45,809 nucleotides of DNA from Flammeovirgaceae bacterium UBA2338. GTDB lineage: Bacteria > Bacteroidota > Bacteroidia > Cytophagales > Cyclobacteriaceae. The first letter of the stretch is position 1. Each line of letters starts with the position of its first letter. Below are positions 9,392-18,257 of the stretch, piece after piece. Location of the stretch: contig DDUM01000035.1 of assembly GCA_002344795.1 (NCBI GenBank), positions 1 through 45,809 on the forward strand, given 5' to 3'. A program made the position numbers and the translations under genes. The notes under the pieces were generated by a model. That model had not been told where the DNA came from and searched no databases. It worked only from the letters and a program-made list of their open reading frames with translations.

Positions 9392-10345
9392 TTAAAGCCC
9401 CATTTTTCTCAAAATAATAGTGATGTATTTAAATGAGAATGCCCATAAGAAAACTTTTCTCGCAGAATACTTTTTGAGTTCATCAAAAATTGAATCATTA
9501 TGATTTTTCTTTCCCAGTTTCGCTATCTCTAATGCAAACCCGTGCTGGCCTTGTAATGTTGAAATCACCCACGCCAAAAGAACATCTCTTTTTGTAAACA
9601 TAGAAGGTTCTTTAAATGAGTTAAGAAAGGTCATTTCTCCCCATCCGGGAGAATTTTTTCCTACCCTGCCTATTACCTTTTGCATGAACCGACTTTTAAA
9701 GAGGCCCTGCAGTGATTCATATTCAATTCGAGTAGTTCCCTTCAGTTCCAATTCTGATAGCCAAAATTTCTTGGAGGAATCCATGTGGCTTAGGATGGCA
9801 TGAAGCTTATCCTCTCCTTCATAGGCATCCAATATTCCTGGTTCGAATTCAGCAGTAATGATTTTGTCTCTTATTGGCTCGCTTATACTTTTGAAAAGGC
9901 GCAAATCGGTTCCTTGGGAGTCTGATTTAAACCAGTCAATTCGTTCGAGTTTCAGTTCGCTCAATACCGAATTAATATCCACACACTTCAATTGAATAGT
10001 TTGATCGATTTCAAACAATGGGGCAAATGCCCATTTGCTTAACCTTTCGAGGTTGGGTTTGAGCAAACTGGAACAATATGGAGACTTAGTGAGATAAAAA
10101 TCGACTTGTCCAGCTGAGCCATTTTCTGTGACAAGAGCATTTTTAATAAATAGCTTTTTATATTTTCTGGCGATTGCTGGCTCAGGATTAAAATCACGGG
10201 TATCGGCATCAAAGGCTATACAAATTGAATACTTGGTGATTTTTTTCCATTTCTTGTGAATGGTTCCTGAAGCACCAATGTCCAGGAGCACGGGTGGTTC
10301 ATCTTTAAACTCATTTCTAGAAAGTACTTTGTCGATTAGTCCCAT
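9392..10345 (-). CDS. FkbM-family SAM-dependent methyltransferase
   Basis: 317 residues. The SAM-binding motif I appears as PVLLDIGASGTIHKKW at about residues 18-33. The family-specific post-motif IDWFKSDSQGTDLRLFKS is at about residues 135-152. FkbM-type enzymes usually O-methylate sugars or polyketides, and in polysaccharide loci they decorate the glycan. Its start lies 2 bases from the stop of the neighbouring methyltransferase gene, so the two form a small operon inserted opposite to the flanking plus-strand genes. Confidence 0.8.
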   Translation of the reverse strand: MGLIDKVLSRNEFKDEPPVLLDIGASGTIHKKWKKITKYSICIAFDADTRDFNPEPAIARKYKKLFIKNALVTENGSAGQVDFYLTKSPYCSSLLKPNLERLSKWAFAPLFEIDQTIQLKCVDINSVLSELKLERIDWFKSDSQGTDLRLFKSISEPIRDKIITAEFEPGILDAYEGEDKLHAILSHMDSSKKFWLSELELKGTTRIEYESLQGLFKSRFMQKVIGRVGKNSPGWGEMTFLNSFKEPSMFTKRDVLLAWVISTLQGQHGFALEIAKLGKKNHNDSIFDELKKYSARKVFLWAFSFKYITIILRKMGL

Positions 10346-10346
10346 T

Positions 10347-11144
10347 TTATTTTTTCAGCTTCAAAATTATTCCTTTTACAGATGATGGTAAATTAAGTTT
10401 TAATCCACAATCATATACCTCAAGTACATCGTATCTCTTCTTCACAAAATCCATAAATTTACTTTCTGAGAAGAACCAGCAAGGGTAGCTGGCATTATAA
10501 ATTTTTGGGGTTACGCGCTGAACGGTTAACCGATCTTGCGGCCCTTCAATGAAAAGAATTCTTTCGATTATTACGTGTTCAATATTAAGTGCGAAGAGTG
10601 AATGGAGAAGGTCGAAAGGTTCTTTTATATAGCTGATAACGCTAGACAATAAAAGTAAATTGGGACGACTCTCATTCAAGCATTCTTCTTTGGCGTAGTA
10701 AAATTTTAGTGTAGCGTCCTGTAGGTGCTTCCTTCCAACTTCTACATATTTTGATTGTTCTATAATATTCCATTTTAATGAAGGAATAGTAGTGAGAAAT
10801 TTCCTGTTTTGCCAATAAGTACTACCAAGTGATCCTCCAAAATCAAGCACATTCAGGTCTCCTCCATTCCGACTTGCCACCCACATCAACCCGCTCAATA
10901 ATGGCCAATCGTATTGGATTTCATCAAACAATACAGAGTCTCTTTCATACGGAAATTCTCCTTGCTTAACTTTGAGGGTAGCATTTAAGACTTTTTCGAT
11001 TATTAAATCTGAATCATAACCAACAGATGCATTTTCAGCCTCCTTCCAACTTTCATAGTTCCCAAACCATCCGTAGCGCCTAAAAGCACTCTGGCGGAGC
11101 TTATCAAAAATAATTGGAGGAAGTAGGTTCTTAATAATTGACAT
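10347..11144 (-). CDS. Putative methyltransferase, TIGR04325 (LIC12133) type
   Basis: 265 residues. The N-terminus has YGWFGNYESWKEAENASVGYD, characteristic of this family in O-antigen and capsule loci. A Rossmann-type SAM motif follows (LNVLDFGGSLGSTYW, about residues 97-111). The middle carries an LLLSSVISYIKEPFDLL stretch, like the post-I region of class I methyltransferases. The family assignment is from memory of this pattern. The substrate is unknown; glycan methylation is inferred from the neighbouring FkbM gene and the locus. Confidence 0.75.
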   Translation of the reverse strand: MSIIKNLLPPIIFDKLRQSAFRRYGWFGNYESWKEAENASVGYDSDLIIEKVLNATLKVKQGEFPYERDSVLFDEIQYDWPLLSGLMWVASRNGGDLNVLDFGGSLGSTYWQNRKFLTTIPSLKWNIIEQSKYVEVGRKHLQDATLKFYYAKEECLNESRPNLLLLSSVISYIKEPFDLLHSLFALNIEHVIIERILFIEGPQDRLTVQRVTPKIYNASYPCWFFSESKFMDFVKKRYDVLEVYDCGLKLNLPSSVKGIILKLKK

Positions 11145-11288
11145 TAGTTGAAAAAAAGCAAAATATTTTGGCCGGATTTTAAAACGGCCTCAAAGTTAGG
11201 AAAAATAGGCGATTGGTTTATTTCTTTTGGATACAATGGAAATTCAAATTTATAGGGTATTTTATTGCCGATACTCTGCTCTGTTTGA

Positions 11289-11318
11289 TTGAGAACTTGG
11301 GGGAAACCTATAGTTTTG
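11289..11318 (+). promoter_or_regulatory. Bacteroidota-type promoter for the 11365 operon
   Basis: TTG at 11289-11291 is followed, after 19 bases, by TAGTTTTG at 11311-11318, an exact match to the TAnnTTTG -7 consensus. Transcription would start near 11325, leaving a leader of about 40 bases before the ATG at 11365. The region 11145-11364 separates divergent genes and must hold promoters for both sides. Confidence 0.55.
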
Positions 11319-11364
11319 CAACCAAGCAACGAGAAAACTTGATCCTACATCCCAATGTTTAGAA

Positions 11365-12351
11365 ATGTATCATTATTGTACCTTATTTGATTCCCATTAT
11401 TTGACCCGTGGGTTAGCAATGTGGAAGTCTTTAGAAAGACATTGCCCATCCTACCACCTATATATCTTCGCCTTTGATGATGAATCAAAAGAAATATTAG
11501 TCGCTCTCGAGCTCAGTAATGTGACAGTAATTTCTTTGAACGATTTTGAAAATGAACGTTTGTTGGAGGTGAAACCTACTCGCTCAAAGGCAGAATATTG
11601 TTGGACTTGCACCCCTTCGGTGATTGATTACTGCATACATACATACGGTCTTTCCGACTGCACTTACATTGATGCGGATCTCTATTTTTTCTCAAATCCC
11701 AATGTCTTAATTGAAGAGATGGGGAGCAAATCGGTTTTAATCACCGAGCACCGGTACACTAAAAAATATGACCAGTCCGCTACAAGCGGAATTTATTGTG
11801 TTCAATTCATCACTTTTAAAAATACCTCAGATGGTATGACTGCCTTAAATTGGTGGAAAGATCGATGTATTGAATGGTGTTATGCGAGAAAGGAGGATGG
11901 GAAATTTGGCGATCAAAAATACCTGGATGATTGGACCACCCGTTTTGAGGGAATTCATGTCTTGCAAAATCTTGGAGGTGGCGTTGCGCCATGGAATGTG
12001 CAGCAATACCAGCTCAGCAATATTGAGAACAAAGTTTATTTACAGCCTACAGGTCAGAGGGATGAGCTTGTGTTTTTTCACTTTCATTTTATAAAATTTT
12101 ACCCTAACAATCGTGTAGATTTGGGTGACTATACGCTGCATAATCCTGTTTTAGTAAATGTCTACAGGCCTTATCTAATGGAAATTATGGAAATAGAATT
12201 AATGCTGAAGGATAGGTTTGGTTTTGAGAGGAGAACGCAAAAATATTTTTATAAGAACGCATTAATGACACAAGTACACCGTTTTGGTAGGAAGCTGCTT
12301 GGAATTTATAACTTACATAAGTTAAACGAGATAAATAAATGGCACATTTAA
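11365..12351 (+). CDS. GT-A-fold glycosyltransferase-like protein (GT8-like)
   Basis: 328 residues. The N-terminus (MYHYCTLFDSHYLTRGLAMWKSL) resembles proteins that open with a nucleotide-sugar binding strand. A clear metal-binding DxD is seen in CTYIDADLYFFSNP at about residues 98-111. A Trp-rich C-terminal half (NWWKDRCIEWCYAR and GGGVAPWN) fits an acceptor site. No close family name is certain; similar proteins are usually annotated as glycosyl transferase or hypothetical in polysaccharide loci. The next gene starts 13 bases before its stop, so it is co-transcribed with the FdtA/FdtB pair. Confidence 0.6.
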   Translation: MYHYCTLFDSHYLTRGLAMWKSLERHCPSYHLYIFAFDDESKEILVALELSNVTVISLNDFENERLLEVKPTRSKAEYCWTCTPSVIDYCIHTYGLSDCTYIDADLYFFSNPNVLIEEMGSKSVLITEHRYTKKYDQSATSGIYCVQFITFKNTSDGMTALNWWKDRCIEWCYARKEDGKFGDQKYLDDWTTRFEGIHVLQNLGGGVAPWNVQQYQLSNIENKVYLQPTGQRDELVFFHFHFIKFYPNNRVDLGDYTLHNPVLVNVYRPYLMEIMEIELMLKDRFGFERRTQKYFYKNALMTQVHRFGRKLLGIYNLHKLNEINKWHI

Positions 12352-12704
12352 TTAGTTTAAAAACCTTTACTGACAAAAGGGGAAATCTTACCGTGATTGA
12401 AAAGTCGATACCTTTTGAGATAAAAAGGATATTTTACATCTATGGAGTGGACGACTCCGTTCGAGGAGGTCACCGTCACCATAAAACTATTCAGGCAGCT
12501 ATTTGCTTGCAGGGTAGCTGTGTAATTGAGAACAATAATGGAGTCAAAGAAGAGAAATTTCTTCTAGACAGCCCTGACAAATGCTTGATTATCGAACCCA
12601 AAGACTGGCATGAAATGATGAACTTCTCAAAGGACGCGATATTAATGGTATTAGCGTCTGAGTATTTTGATAGTGCAGACTACATAAGAGAAAAATATCA
12701 ATGA
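12339..12704 (+). CDS. FdtA/QdtA-type dTDP-4-keto-6-deoxyhexose ketoisomerase
   Basis: 121 residues, a single cupin domain. The signature is FTDKRGNLTVIE near the start, then VRGGHRHHKTIQAAICLQGS at about residues 41-60, where His45, His47 and His48 lie in the active-site strand. The family moves the keto group of dTDP-4-keto-6-deoxyglucose from C4 to C3. The adjoining aminotransferase (ATGA overlap at 12701-12704) would then aminate C3. Whether the product has the galacto (FdtA) or gluco (QdtA) configuration cannot be read from the sequence by eye. The dTDP-glucose supply genes rmlA and rmlB are not in the window. Confidence 0.85.
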   Translation: MAHLISLKTFTDKRGNLTVIEKSIPFEIKRIFYIYGVDDSVRGGHRHHKTIQAAICLQGSCVIENNNGVKEEKFLLDSPDKCLIIEPKDWHEMMNFSKDAILMVLASEYFDSADYIREKYQ

Positions 12705-13786
12705 TAGAATACGAGAACCTCGGAAAATTAAATAAATTATTTTTTTCTGACTACGAAAGTGCTTTCAAGGCTACCCTCGAGAGCGGCTGGTACATACTAG
12801 GTAGCCAGGTAGCAGAATTTGAAAAAGATTTTGCTAAATATTGTGGTACGGCACATTGTGCGGGCCTTGCTTCGGGACTGGATGCGTTAATCATAGCACT
12901 AAAAGCCTTTGAATTTAAGAAAGGCAGCCAGGTGATCCTTCCTTCTAATACATACATCGCTACTATATTAGCTGCCATTCAAGCAGGACTTGAGCCAGTA
13001 CTCGTAGAACCAGATATAAATACTTACAATATCGATCCGGAAAAAATCAGAGCAGCGATCACTGATAAAACCGTTGCTATCGTGGTTGTTCATTTATATG
13101 GGAAGAGTTGTGAAATGGACAAGATTACTCAAATCTGTAAAGAGCACAGTTTAAAATTAGTTGAAGATGTGGCTCAAGCCCATGGAGCTGAATTTAAGGG
13201 TAAGCGAACTGGCTCGTTTGGTGAATTTGGAGCATTCAGTTTTTATCCCACAAAAAATCTTGGTGCCTTAGGCGATGGGGGAAGTCTCAATACCAATGAT
13301 AAAGATTTGGATGAAAAAGTAAGAATGCTTAGAAACTATGGATCAAAAGTTAAATATGTAAATGAGGTGATCGGTTACAATTCACGATTGGACGAAGTGC
13401 AAGCTGCGTTCTTGAGTGTAAAATTGAAAAAACTGGATCAAATCAACGAGCATAAAAGAAAGCTGGCTAGAGTTTACCTCGACAATATAAAAGAGGATTT
13501 CATTAAGCCTGTCGAGCACGAAGACTATTTTGACGTGTATCATATTTTTAACGTCAGACACCCCAAACGGGATCAACTGCGAGAATACCTCCTCAACAAA
13601 GAGATTAAAACAGAAATTCACTATCCTATTCCTCCTCACGAACAACTAGCGATGAAGGGCATATTAGATAAGGGTTACTACCCAATTTCTGAGGAGATTC
13701 ATAAGACCACACTCAGTTTACCTGTTTCGTATTTTCATACCGTTGATGATATTCATCAAGTAACAGAGGCGCTCAACGATTTTTAG
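12701..13786 (+). CDS. FdtB/QdtB-type sugar aminotransferase (DegT/DnrJ/EryC1/StrS)
   Basis: 361 residues, full length for the PLP-dependent sugar aminotransferase family. The PLP lysine is Lys185 in FSFYPTKNLGALGDGG. The Asp and Gln of VEDVAQAHGAEF (about residues 154-165) fit the PLP-ring contacts, and SGLDALIIAL near residue 58 is the phosphate-side helix. With the FdtA-type isomerase it would make a dTDP-3-amino-3,6-dideoxyhexose for the surface glycan. No acetyltransferase follows it, unlike in the fdtABC arrangement; the formyltransferase at the left edge of the window is a possible modifier. Confidence 0.88.
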   Translation: MIEYENLGKLNKLFFSDYESAFKATLESGWYILGSQVAEFEKDFAKYCGTAHCAGLASGLDALIIALKAFEFKKGSQVILPSNTYIATILAAIQAGLEPVLVEPDINTYNIDPEKIRAAITDKTVAIVVVHLYGKSCEMDKITQICKEHSLKLVEDVAQAHGAEFKGKRTGSFGEFGAFSFYPTKNLGALGDGGSLNTNDKDLDEKVRMLRNYGSKVKYVNEVIGYNSRLDEVQAAFLSVKLKKLDQINEHKRKLARVYLDNIKEDFIKPVEHEDYFDVYHIFNVRHPKRDQLREYLLNKEIKTEIHYPIPPHEQLAMKGILDKGYYPISEEIHKTTLSLPVSYFHTVDDIHQVTEALNDF

Positions 13787-13787
13787 A

Positions 13788-14370
13788 ATGTATAGACTAA
13801 ACACAATATTATTGGTGATTTTTATATTAACTTCTTGTTCGGAAAAGGAGAAAAAGTCTTTCTGTTTGGAGGGTTGTGATTGTGCCAATAGTAAAACTGT
13901 TCCTCCAGGAACATGGGGGGACAAGATGAATACTAAATATACCTATGAAAAGTCTTCCTTAACGGCACAAGGATTTATTCAGGTGTATGATTCTACCAGT
14001 TTGACCTTGGTATGCATAGATGGAACCAATAAAATTAAGAGTTTTAAGTATGAACGATATCAATCTGGATTAAATCGCACTATAATTTCATCTATTATTT
14101 CTTATGAAGATTCAAGTAATGTTATTTATGCAGATACAGTTATTTCAATTCCTTTAGGTGAATTCAGTTGCAGGCGTATCGTTTCTACTGGAGTAGCTTT
14201 AAAAGCTAGTGTTGGGAATTATGCTCAGACATTATGCTCAGACTTATTTCGATACGGTATATTATTCTACTGGGGGCGATGGAATAATTAGAAGCTCAAG
14301 TTGGGTATTTGAAGGATCGAATAGGTATATATCGGCTGAGTTTGTGACACTGAGCAAAATAGAAGATTGA
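13788..14370 (+). pseudogene. Lipoprotein gene frameshifted by a 13-base tandem duplication
   Basis: The current frame from ATG 13788 gives a 167-residue protein with a lipoprotein signal (lipobox LTSC, Cys17), stopping at 14291. The sequence beyond codon 144 looks unnatural. Two perfect adjacent copies of ATTATGCTCAGAC lie at 14218-14230 and 14231-14243. Removing one copy restores a frame that runs to TGA at 14368-14370 and gives a 189-residue protein with a plausible end (ISAEFVTLSKIED). So the allele is probably an inactivated or slippage-switched form of a longer lipoprotein. The function is unknown. It sits one base after the aminotransferase gene. Confidence 0.75.
14218..14243 (+). repeat. 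13-base perfect tandem duplication
   Basis: The unit ATTATGCTCAGAC occurs twice without a gap inside the lipoprotein gene. As 13 is not a multiple of three, gain or loss of one copy switches the downstream frame. Confidence 0.95.
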
Positions 14371-14443
14371 ATTAGTAAGGAAAGTGTGATCCCTTCTGTT
14401 TGCTTATACTCTTGTAATTAAGGATTTCTGCTATAGATGACTT

Positions 14444-15664
14444 ATGAGAATACTAATTTATGGAATCAACTACGCTCCGGAATTAATTGGTATTGGAAAG
14501 TATACCACGGAAATGTGCGAGTGGCTTGCAAGTCAGGGTAATGAGGTTGAAGTAATAACAGGAATGCCCTCCTATCCCAATTGGAAGGTATTTGATACTT
14601 ACAGAAAGAGATGGTGGTTTACTGAAATCATTCGTAATGTAAGGGTTCATCGGAGCCCATTGTACGTGCCCAAGAACGTGACCGGAGCTAACAGGATACT
14701 ACATGAAATTTCTTTTGGAATAAGTACGCTGATCTTTTGGACTCCCCGCTTATTCAGACGGTATGATGTTATTATTTGCATTGCACCCCCACTGCAGTTG
14801 GGTCTGGCCGGGGTTATCTATAAGATGCTCCACAAAACCTTATTTATTTATCACATTCAAGACCTTCAACTTGATGCGGCAAAGCAGTTGGGATTAATAA
14901 AAAGTAAATTTCTCTTAAGCGTTGTCGAGGGATTAGAAAAAATAATATTGAAACGATCTCATTTTGTAAGTACAATAAGTGATGGTATGATGAGAAAGGT
15001 TAACAGTAAAGGAATTCAAGCTGATAAAATAATAAGTTTCAGAAACTGGATCGATACCTCTTTGATGGCGCCTGCAACTCCGGACCCTAGTATAAGAAGC
15101 TTGTTTGGAATTGATTCATCCAAAAAAGTGATTCTTTATTCTGGAAATATTGGAGAGAAGCAAGGCATTGAAATAATTATTGAAGTTGCGGAGGCGCTAA
15201 AAGAAAGTGAAGCATTTTTTTTAATCATTGGAGATGGAGCATTCAAGAAAAAACTTCAAGATTTGGCGCAATCAAAGAGGTTAGAAAATATTAAATTTTT
15301 CCCTTTACAACCTATCGAATTGCTACCTGGCATATTAAATATCGCTGACTTTCATTTGGTTCTACAGAAAAAGGCGGCTGCAGATTTGGTTATGCCTTCA
15401 AAACTTACCGCGATTCTTTCGGTTGGAGGTGCGGCAATTGTGTCAGCTGAAAAGGGAACCACCCTCTATGATATAGTGGATCAGAATAAAATGGGAATAC
15501 TCATTGAACCAGAAAGCGCCTCAGCGTTGCGAATAGCTATTTCGAAGAATCTTAATAAGGATTTGAATAAGATAAGGCGAAATGCACGTTATTACGCTCA
15601 ATCTTATCTTGAAAAGGAGGCCATTATGAAACAATTTCACTCTTTTCTCACAAACAAGGTATAA
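14444..15664 (+). CDS. GT4 glycosyltransferase, WcaI/WbuB-like
   Basis: 406 residues. The N-terminus MRILIYGINYAPELIGIGKYT is typical of WcaI/WbuB proteins, as is the following EMCEWLASQGNEVEVITGMPSYPNW. The C-terminal donor half has VILYSGNIGEKQGIEII (about residues 228-244) and the family-specific DLVMPSKLTAILSVGGAAIVSAEKG. In other bacteria the family adds fucose-type or N-acetylfucosamine residues to lipid-linked intermediates; the donor here is not known. It starts a second plus-strand glycan block leading into the ligase and priming enzymes. Confidence 0.85.
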   Translation: MRILIYGINYAPELIGIGKYTTEMCEWLASQGNEVEVITGMPSYPNWKVFDTYRKRWWFTEIIRNVRVHRSPLYVPKNVTGANRILHEISFGISTLIFWTPRLFRRYDVIICIAPPLQLGLAGVIYKMLHKTLFIYHIQDLQLDAAKQLGLIKSKFLLSVVEGLEKIILKRSHFVSTISDGMMRKVNSKGIQADKIISFRNWIDTSLMAPATPDPSIRSLFGIDSSKKVILYSGNIGEKQGIEIIIEVAEALKESEAFFLIIGDGAFKKKLQDLAQSKRLENIKFFPLQPIELLPGILNIADFHLVLQKKAAADLVMPSKLTAILSVGGAAIVSAEKGTTLYDIVDQNKMGILIEPESASALRIAISKNLNKDLNKIRRNARYYAQSYLEKEAIMKQFHSFLTNKV

Positions 15665-15697
15665 CTTTAAACCTCAAATAATCTGCCGATTGGGGAC

Positions 15698-16876
15698 ATG
15701 AAGAAAGTATTTTATTGGTCGATGCTACTATTTATTTTTAGCATACCTATCTCTTCTTATGTTAGTACAAAACTTCTGGTAATAGTTTTTGTTATCTCCC
15801 TCCTTACAAAGGCCTCTGGTAAGAGATCTTTAGCGCTTGAAATGAGAAAGTCTTGGGATATCTTAGCTTTCTTGTTAATTCTAATCATTGGACTTATCAA
15901 CACAGATGACATCGAGACAGGATTCAAGGTGCTTGAAACAAGTTTTAGCCTGCTTGCATTACTAGTTGTTTTTACTCGTCTTAACAAAAGTGAAGGTTTA
16001 GTTAGCCATATATTTATTTCATTTATGTCCGGTCTTTTAGTTGCATGCCTGATAAGTTTAGGGACAGCAGGCGTAAGCTTTATTGGATCCGGAAATTTCC
16101 AGGACTTTTTTTACTACCAACTTACAGAAGTAATCCAACTACATCCGACTTATTTGGCTTATTACCTAATTGCTTCCATTACCTATATCGTTTATATTAT
16201 TTTCTATAATCTTGAGAAAAAAAGAATGAGTGCATGGATTGCGATCGTGTTTTTTTTCTTTCTAATGCTGGTATTGACTGGTGGAAGGACGACCTATGTA
16301 AGTTTACTATTGATTTTTTCATTTTTTATTTTGAAATATATTCTGGAGAACAAGACTAAAGAGAAGGCTATTGTTTTTTCTGTAGTACTGATACTTTTAG
16401 TTAGTCTTTTTGCTATTAACTCAACTACCTTTTTTAATTTGAAATTTTCTCAGCATAGTGATTATTGGGAACGCTCTATACTTTGGAAATCAGCGATTCT
16501 GGCAAACCCGAATCCTTTACAAGGAGTGGGTACGGGTGATTATAAAACAGTTCTAAATGAGTACTATCAATCTCATGGAATGAAGGAGTATGCAATTGAT
16601 AGTTTCAATTCTCACAATCAATTCATCCAAGTATACTTCTCAAATGGGGTCATTGGATTAATTTTTCTGCTGCTCTTAATAGGAAGACCAATTTATCTTT
16701 CAATGAAAAGTCAAAATATTTTAGGGATATTGCTTTTGTTTCCATTTGTAATCTATGGGGTAACAGAAGTTTTTCTTGGTAGGTATCAAGGGGTTGTTTT
16801 TTTTGCATTGCTGCACCAAATTGTTATTTACCAACATTATTCCTCAAAACCATCCTTCGCTTTAGATGCTTCTTAG
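15698..16876 (+). CDS. O-antigen ligase/polymerase family membrane protein, second copy
   Basis: 392 residues with about ten or more membrane helices. It has the same NSHNQF signature (about residue 304) followed by a hydrophobic NGVIGLIFLLLLIG helix as the protein at 4095. The ERSILWKSAILANPNPLQGVGTGDYK stretch is the family's pre-signature periplasmic loop. It is not a recent duplicate, because the two share only family features. It lies between a WcaI-like transferase and a WcaJ-like priming enzyme, so it probably serves a second glycan. Confidence 0.78.
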   Translation: MKKVFYWSMLLFIFSIPISSYVSTKLLVIVFVISLLTKASGKRSLALEMRKSWDILAFLLILIIGLINTDDIETGFKVLETSFSLLALLVVFTRLNKSEGLVSHIFISFMSGLLVACLISLGTAGVSFIGSGNFQDFFYYQLTEVIQLHPTYLAYYLIASITYIVYIIFYNLEKKRMSAWIAIVFFFFLMLVLTGGRTTYVSLLLIFSFFILKYILENKTKEKAIVFSVVLILLVSLFAINSTTFFNLKFSQHSDYWERSILWKSAILANPNPLQGVGTGDYKTVLNEYYQSHGMKEYAIDSFNSHNQFIQVYFSNGVIGLIFLLLLIGRPIYLSMKSQNILGILLLFPFVIYGVTEVFLGRYQGVVFFALLHQIVIYQHYSSKPSFALDAS

Positions 16877-16908
16877 ATTTTTAATTATGCCTATAATCAA
16901 TTGATTGG

Positions 16909-18255
16909 ATGAGCAACATAGTAAAAAGTCTTCTTTTTATTGGAGATATAATGTTTTTGAATTTGTCAATTCTGCTTTCCTCGATCTGGTTTGGAGAAGG
17001 GAAGTGGCTAAGCAATTCTGATAATATTTATTTGCTAATTTTCAGTAACCTGACTTGGATTTTTTTGGTAATGGTTTCAACGCCTTACAGCGTAACAAAG
17101 AGCTGGTCGATTTCTAAAATTGTAAAAAGCCAAATGGCTTTTTTGTTCGTTCATTTATTGGTTGTAGCCTCTCTTTTTGTCTTTTTTAACAAAACCTATT
17201 CAATTTTTCAAATACTTTTTTTGTATCTGCTTTTTGTTCCCTTGTTTTTTCTCTTTCGAGTTGTAGTTTTCTATTTAAGAAAAGTGTTGACAAGTGAGAT
17301 ATCTGAAAAGAATTATATATTGATTGGGAAAAACGATCTGTCAAATGAAATAAGAAAATACTTTTTAATGAACCCCGAGAGCGGGTATAAATTTCTGGGA
17401 TATTTTGAATTTGGATCGGGAACTTTTGATTACCATGAAATACAGGAGTTTTGTGAGAGAAAGGAGGTTCACGAGATTTATTATTGTTTACCAAACGCAC
17501 CTAAGTCGGAAGTTGAACAATTGGTAAACTACGGATTGAATTCTCTGGTTAAAATTAAGTTGATTGTAGAGTCAAGCTTTTCTCAACAACAATCAATTAG
17601 CTTAGATAAGTATGAGATTCAACCTGGCTTAAATTTAGTCACTATACCTCTTGATGATTCGAGAAATCAATTGATCAAGCGAATTTTTGACATCGTTTTT
17701 TCTGGGATTTTCGTAGTTACTATCATGTCCTGGTTGGTACTTTTAATTGGCTTAATTATAAAGCTGGACTCTAAAGGACCTGTATTCTTTGTGCAACTGA
17801 GAAGTGGCGAAGGTAACCGACCCTTTAAGTGCCTAAAGTTTCGTTCTATGAAAGTCAATCAAGAGGCTGATACAAAGCAAGCCACCAAAGATGATCCTAG
17901 GATCACTAAACTTGGTCACTTTTTAAGGAAAAGCAGTATTGATGAATTGCCTCAGTTTATAAACGTTCTAATGGGATCAATGTCTGTAGTTGGTCCACGA
18001 CCACATATGTTAAAGCACACAGAGGAGTACAGCAAATTGATTGATAAATTTTTAGGACGTCATTATGTGAAGCCAGGAATTACAGGCCTTGCACAGTGTA
18101 TGGGTTACAGAGGTGAGACTAGAGATCTTGCTGATATGGAGAATAGGGTTCGTTTGGATCGACATTATATTGAAAACTGGACCTTTTGGCTAGATATAAA
18201 AATCATTTTTCTGACTATAGTTAGTTTAATTAGAGGTAGCGATAAAGCTTTTTAA
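16909..18255 (+). CDS. Undecaprenyl-phosphate sugar phosphotransferase (WcaJ/WbaP type priming enzyme)
   Basis: 448 residues, normal for the long polyprenyl-phosphate hexose-1-phosphate transferases. Four N-terminal helices and a CoA-binding-like cytoplasmic domain (about residues 130-245) precede the catalytic part. That part shows KRIFDIVFSGIFVV (about residue 255), then CLKFRSMKVN, ITKLGHFLRKSSIDELPQF and MSVVGPRPH. These match the phosphotransferase domain that moves hexose-1-phosphate from a nucleotide sugar to undecaprenyl phosphate. The sugar is often glucose or galactose; it is not determined here. The WecA-like gene follows after 2 bases. Confidence 0.92.
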   Translation: MSNIVKSLLFIGDIMFLNLSILLSSIWFGEGKWLSNSDNIYLLIFSNLTWIFLVMVSTPYSVTKSWSISKIVKSQMAFLFVHLLVVASLFVFFNKTYSIFQILFLYLLFVPLFFLFRVVVFYLRKVLTSEISEKNYILIGKNDLSNEIRKYFLMNPESGYKFLGYFEFGSGTFDYHEIQEFCERKEVHEIYYCLPNAPKSEVEQLVNYGLNSLVKIKLIVESSFSQQQSISLDKYEIQPGLNLVTIPLDDSRNQLIKRIFDIVFSGIFVVTIMSWLVLLIGLIIKLDSKGPVFFVQLRSGEGNRPFKCLKFRSMKVNQEADTKQATKDDPRITKLGHFLRKSSIDELPQFINVLMGSMSVVGPRPHMLKHTEEYSKLIDKFLGRHYVKPGITGLAQCMGYRGETRDLADMENRVRLDRHYIENWTFWLDIKIIFLTIVSLIRGSDKAF

Positions 18256-18257
18256 TT

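Noticed and set aside
11144..11329. A 61-codon minus-strand open frame upstream of the methyltransferase operon
   Set aside because: No recognisable family, composition unlike its neighbours, and it overlaps a good plus-strand promoter at 11289-11318; treated as intergenic.
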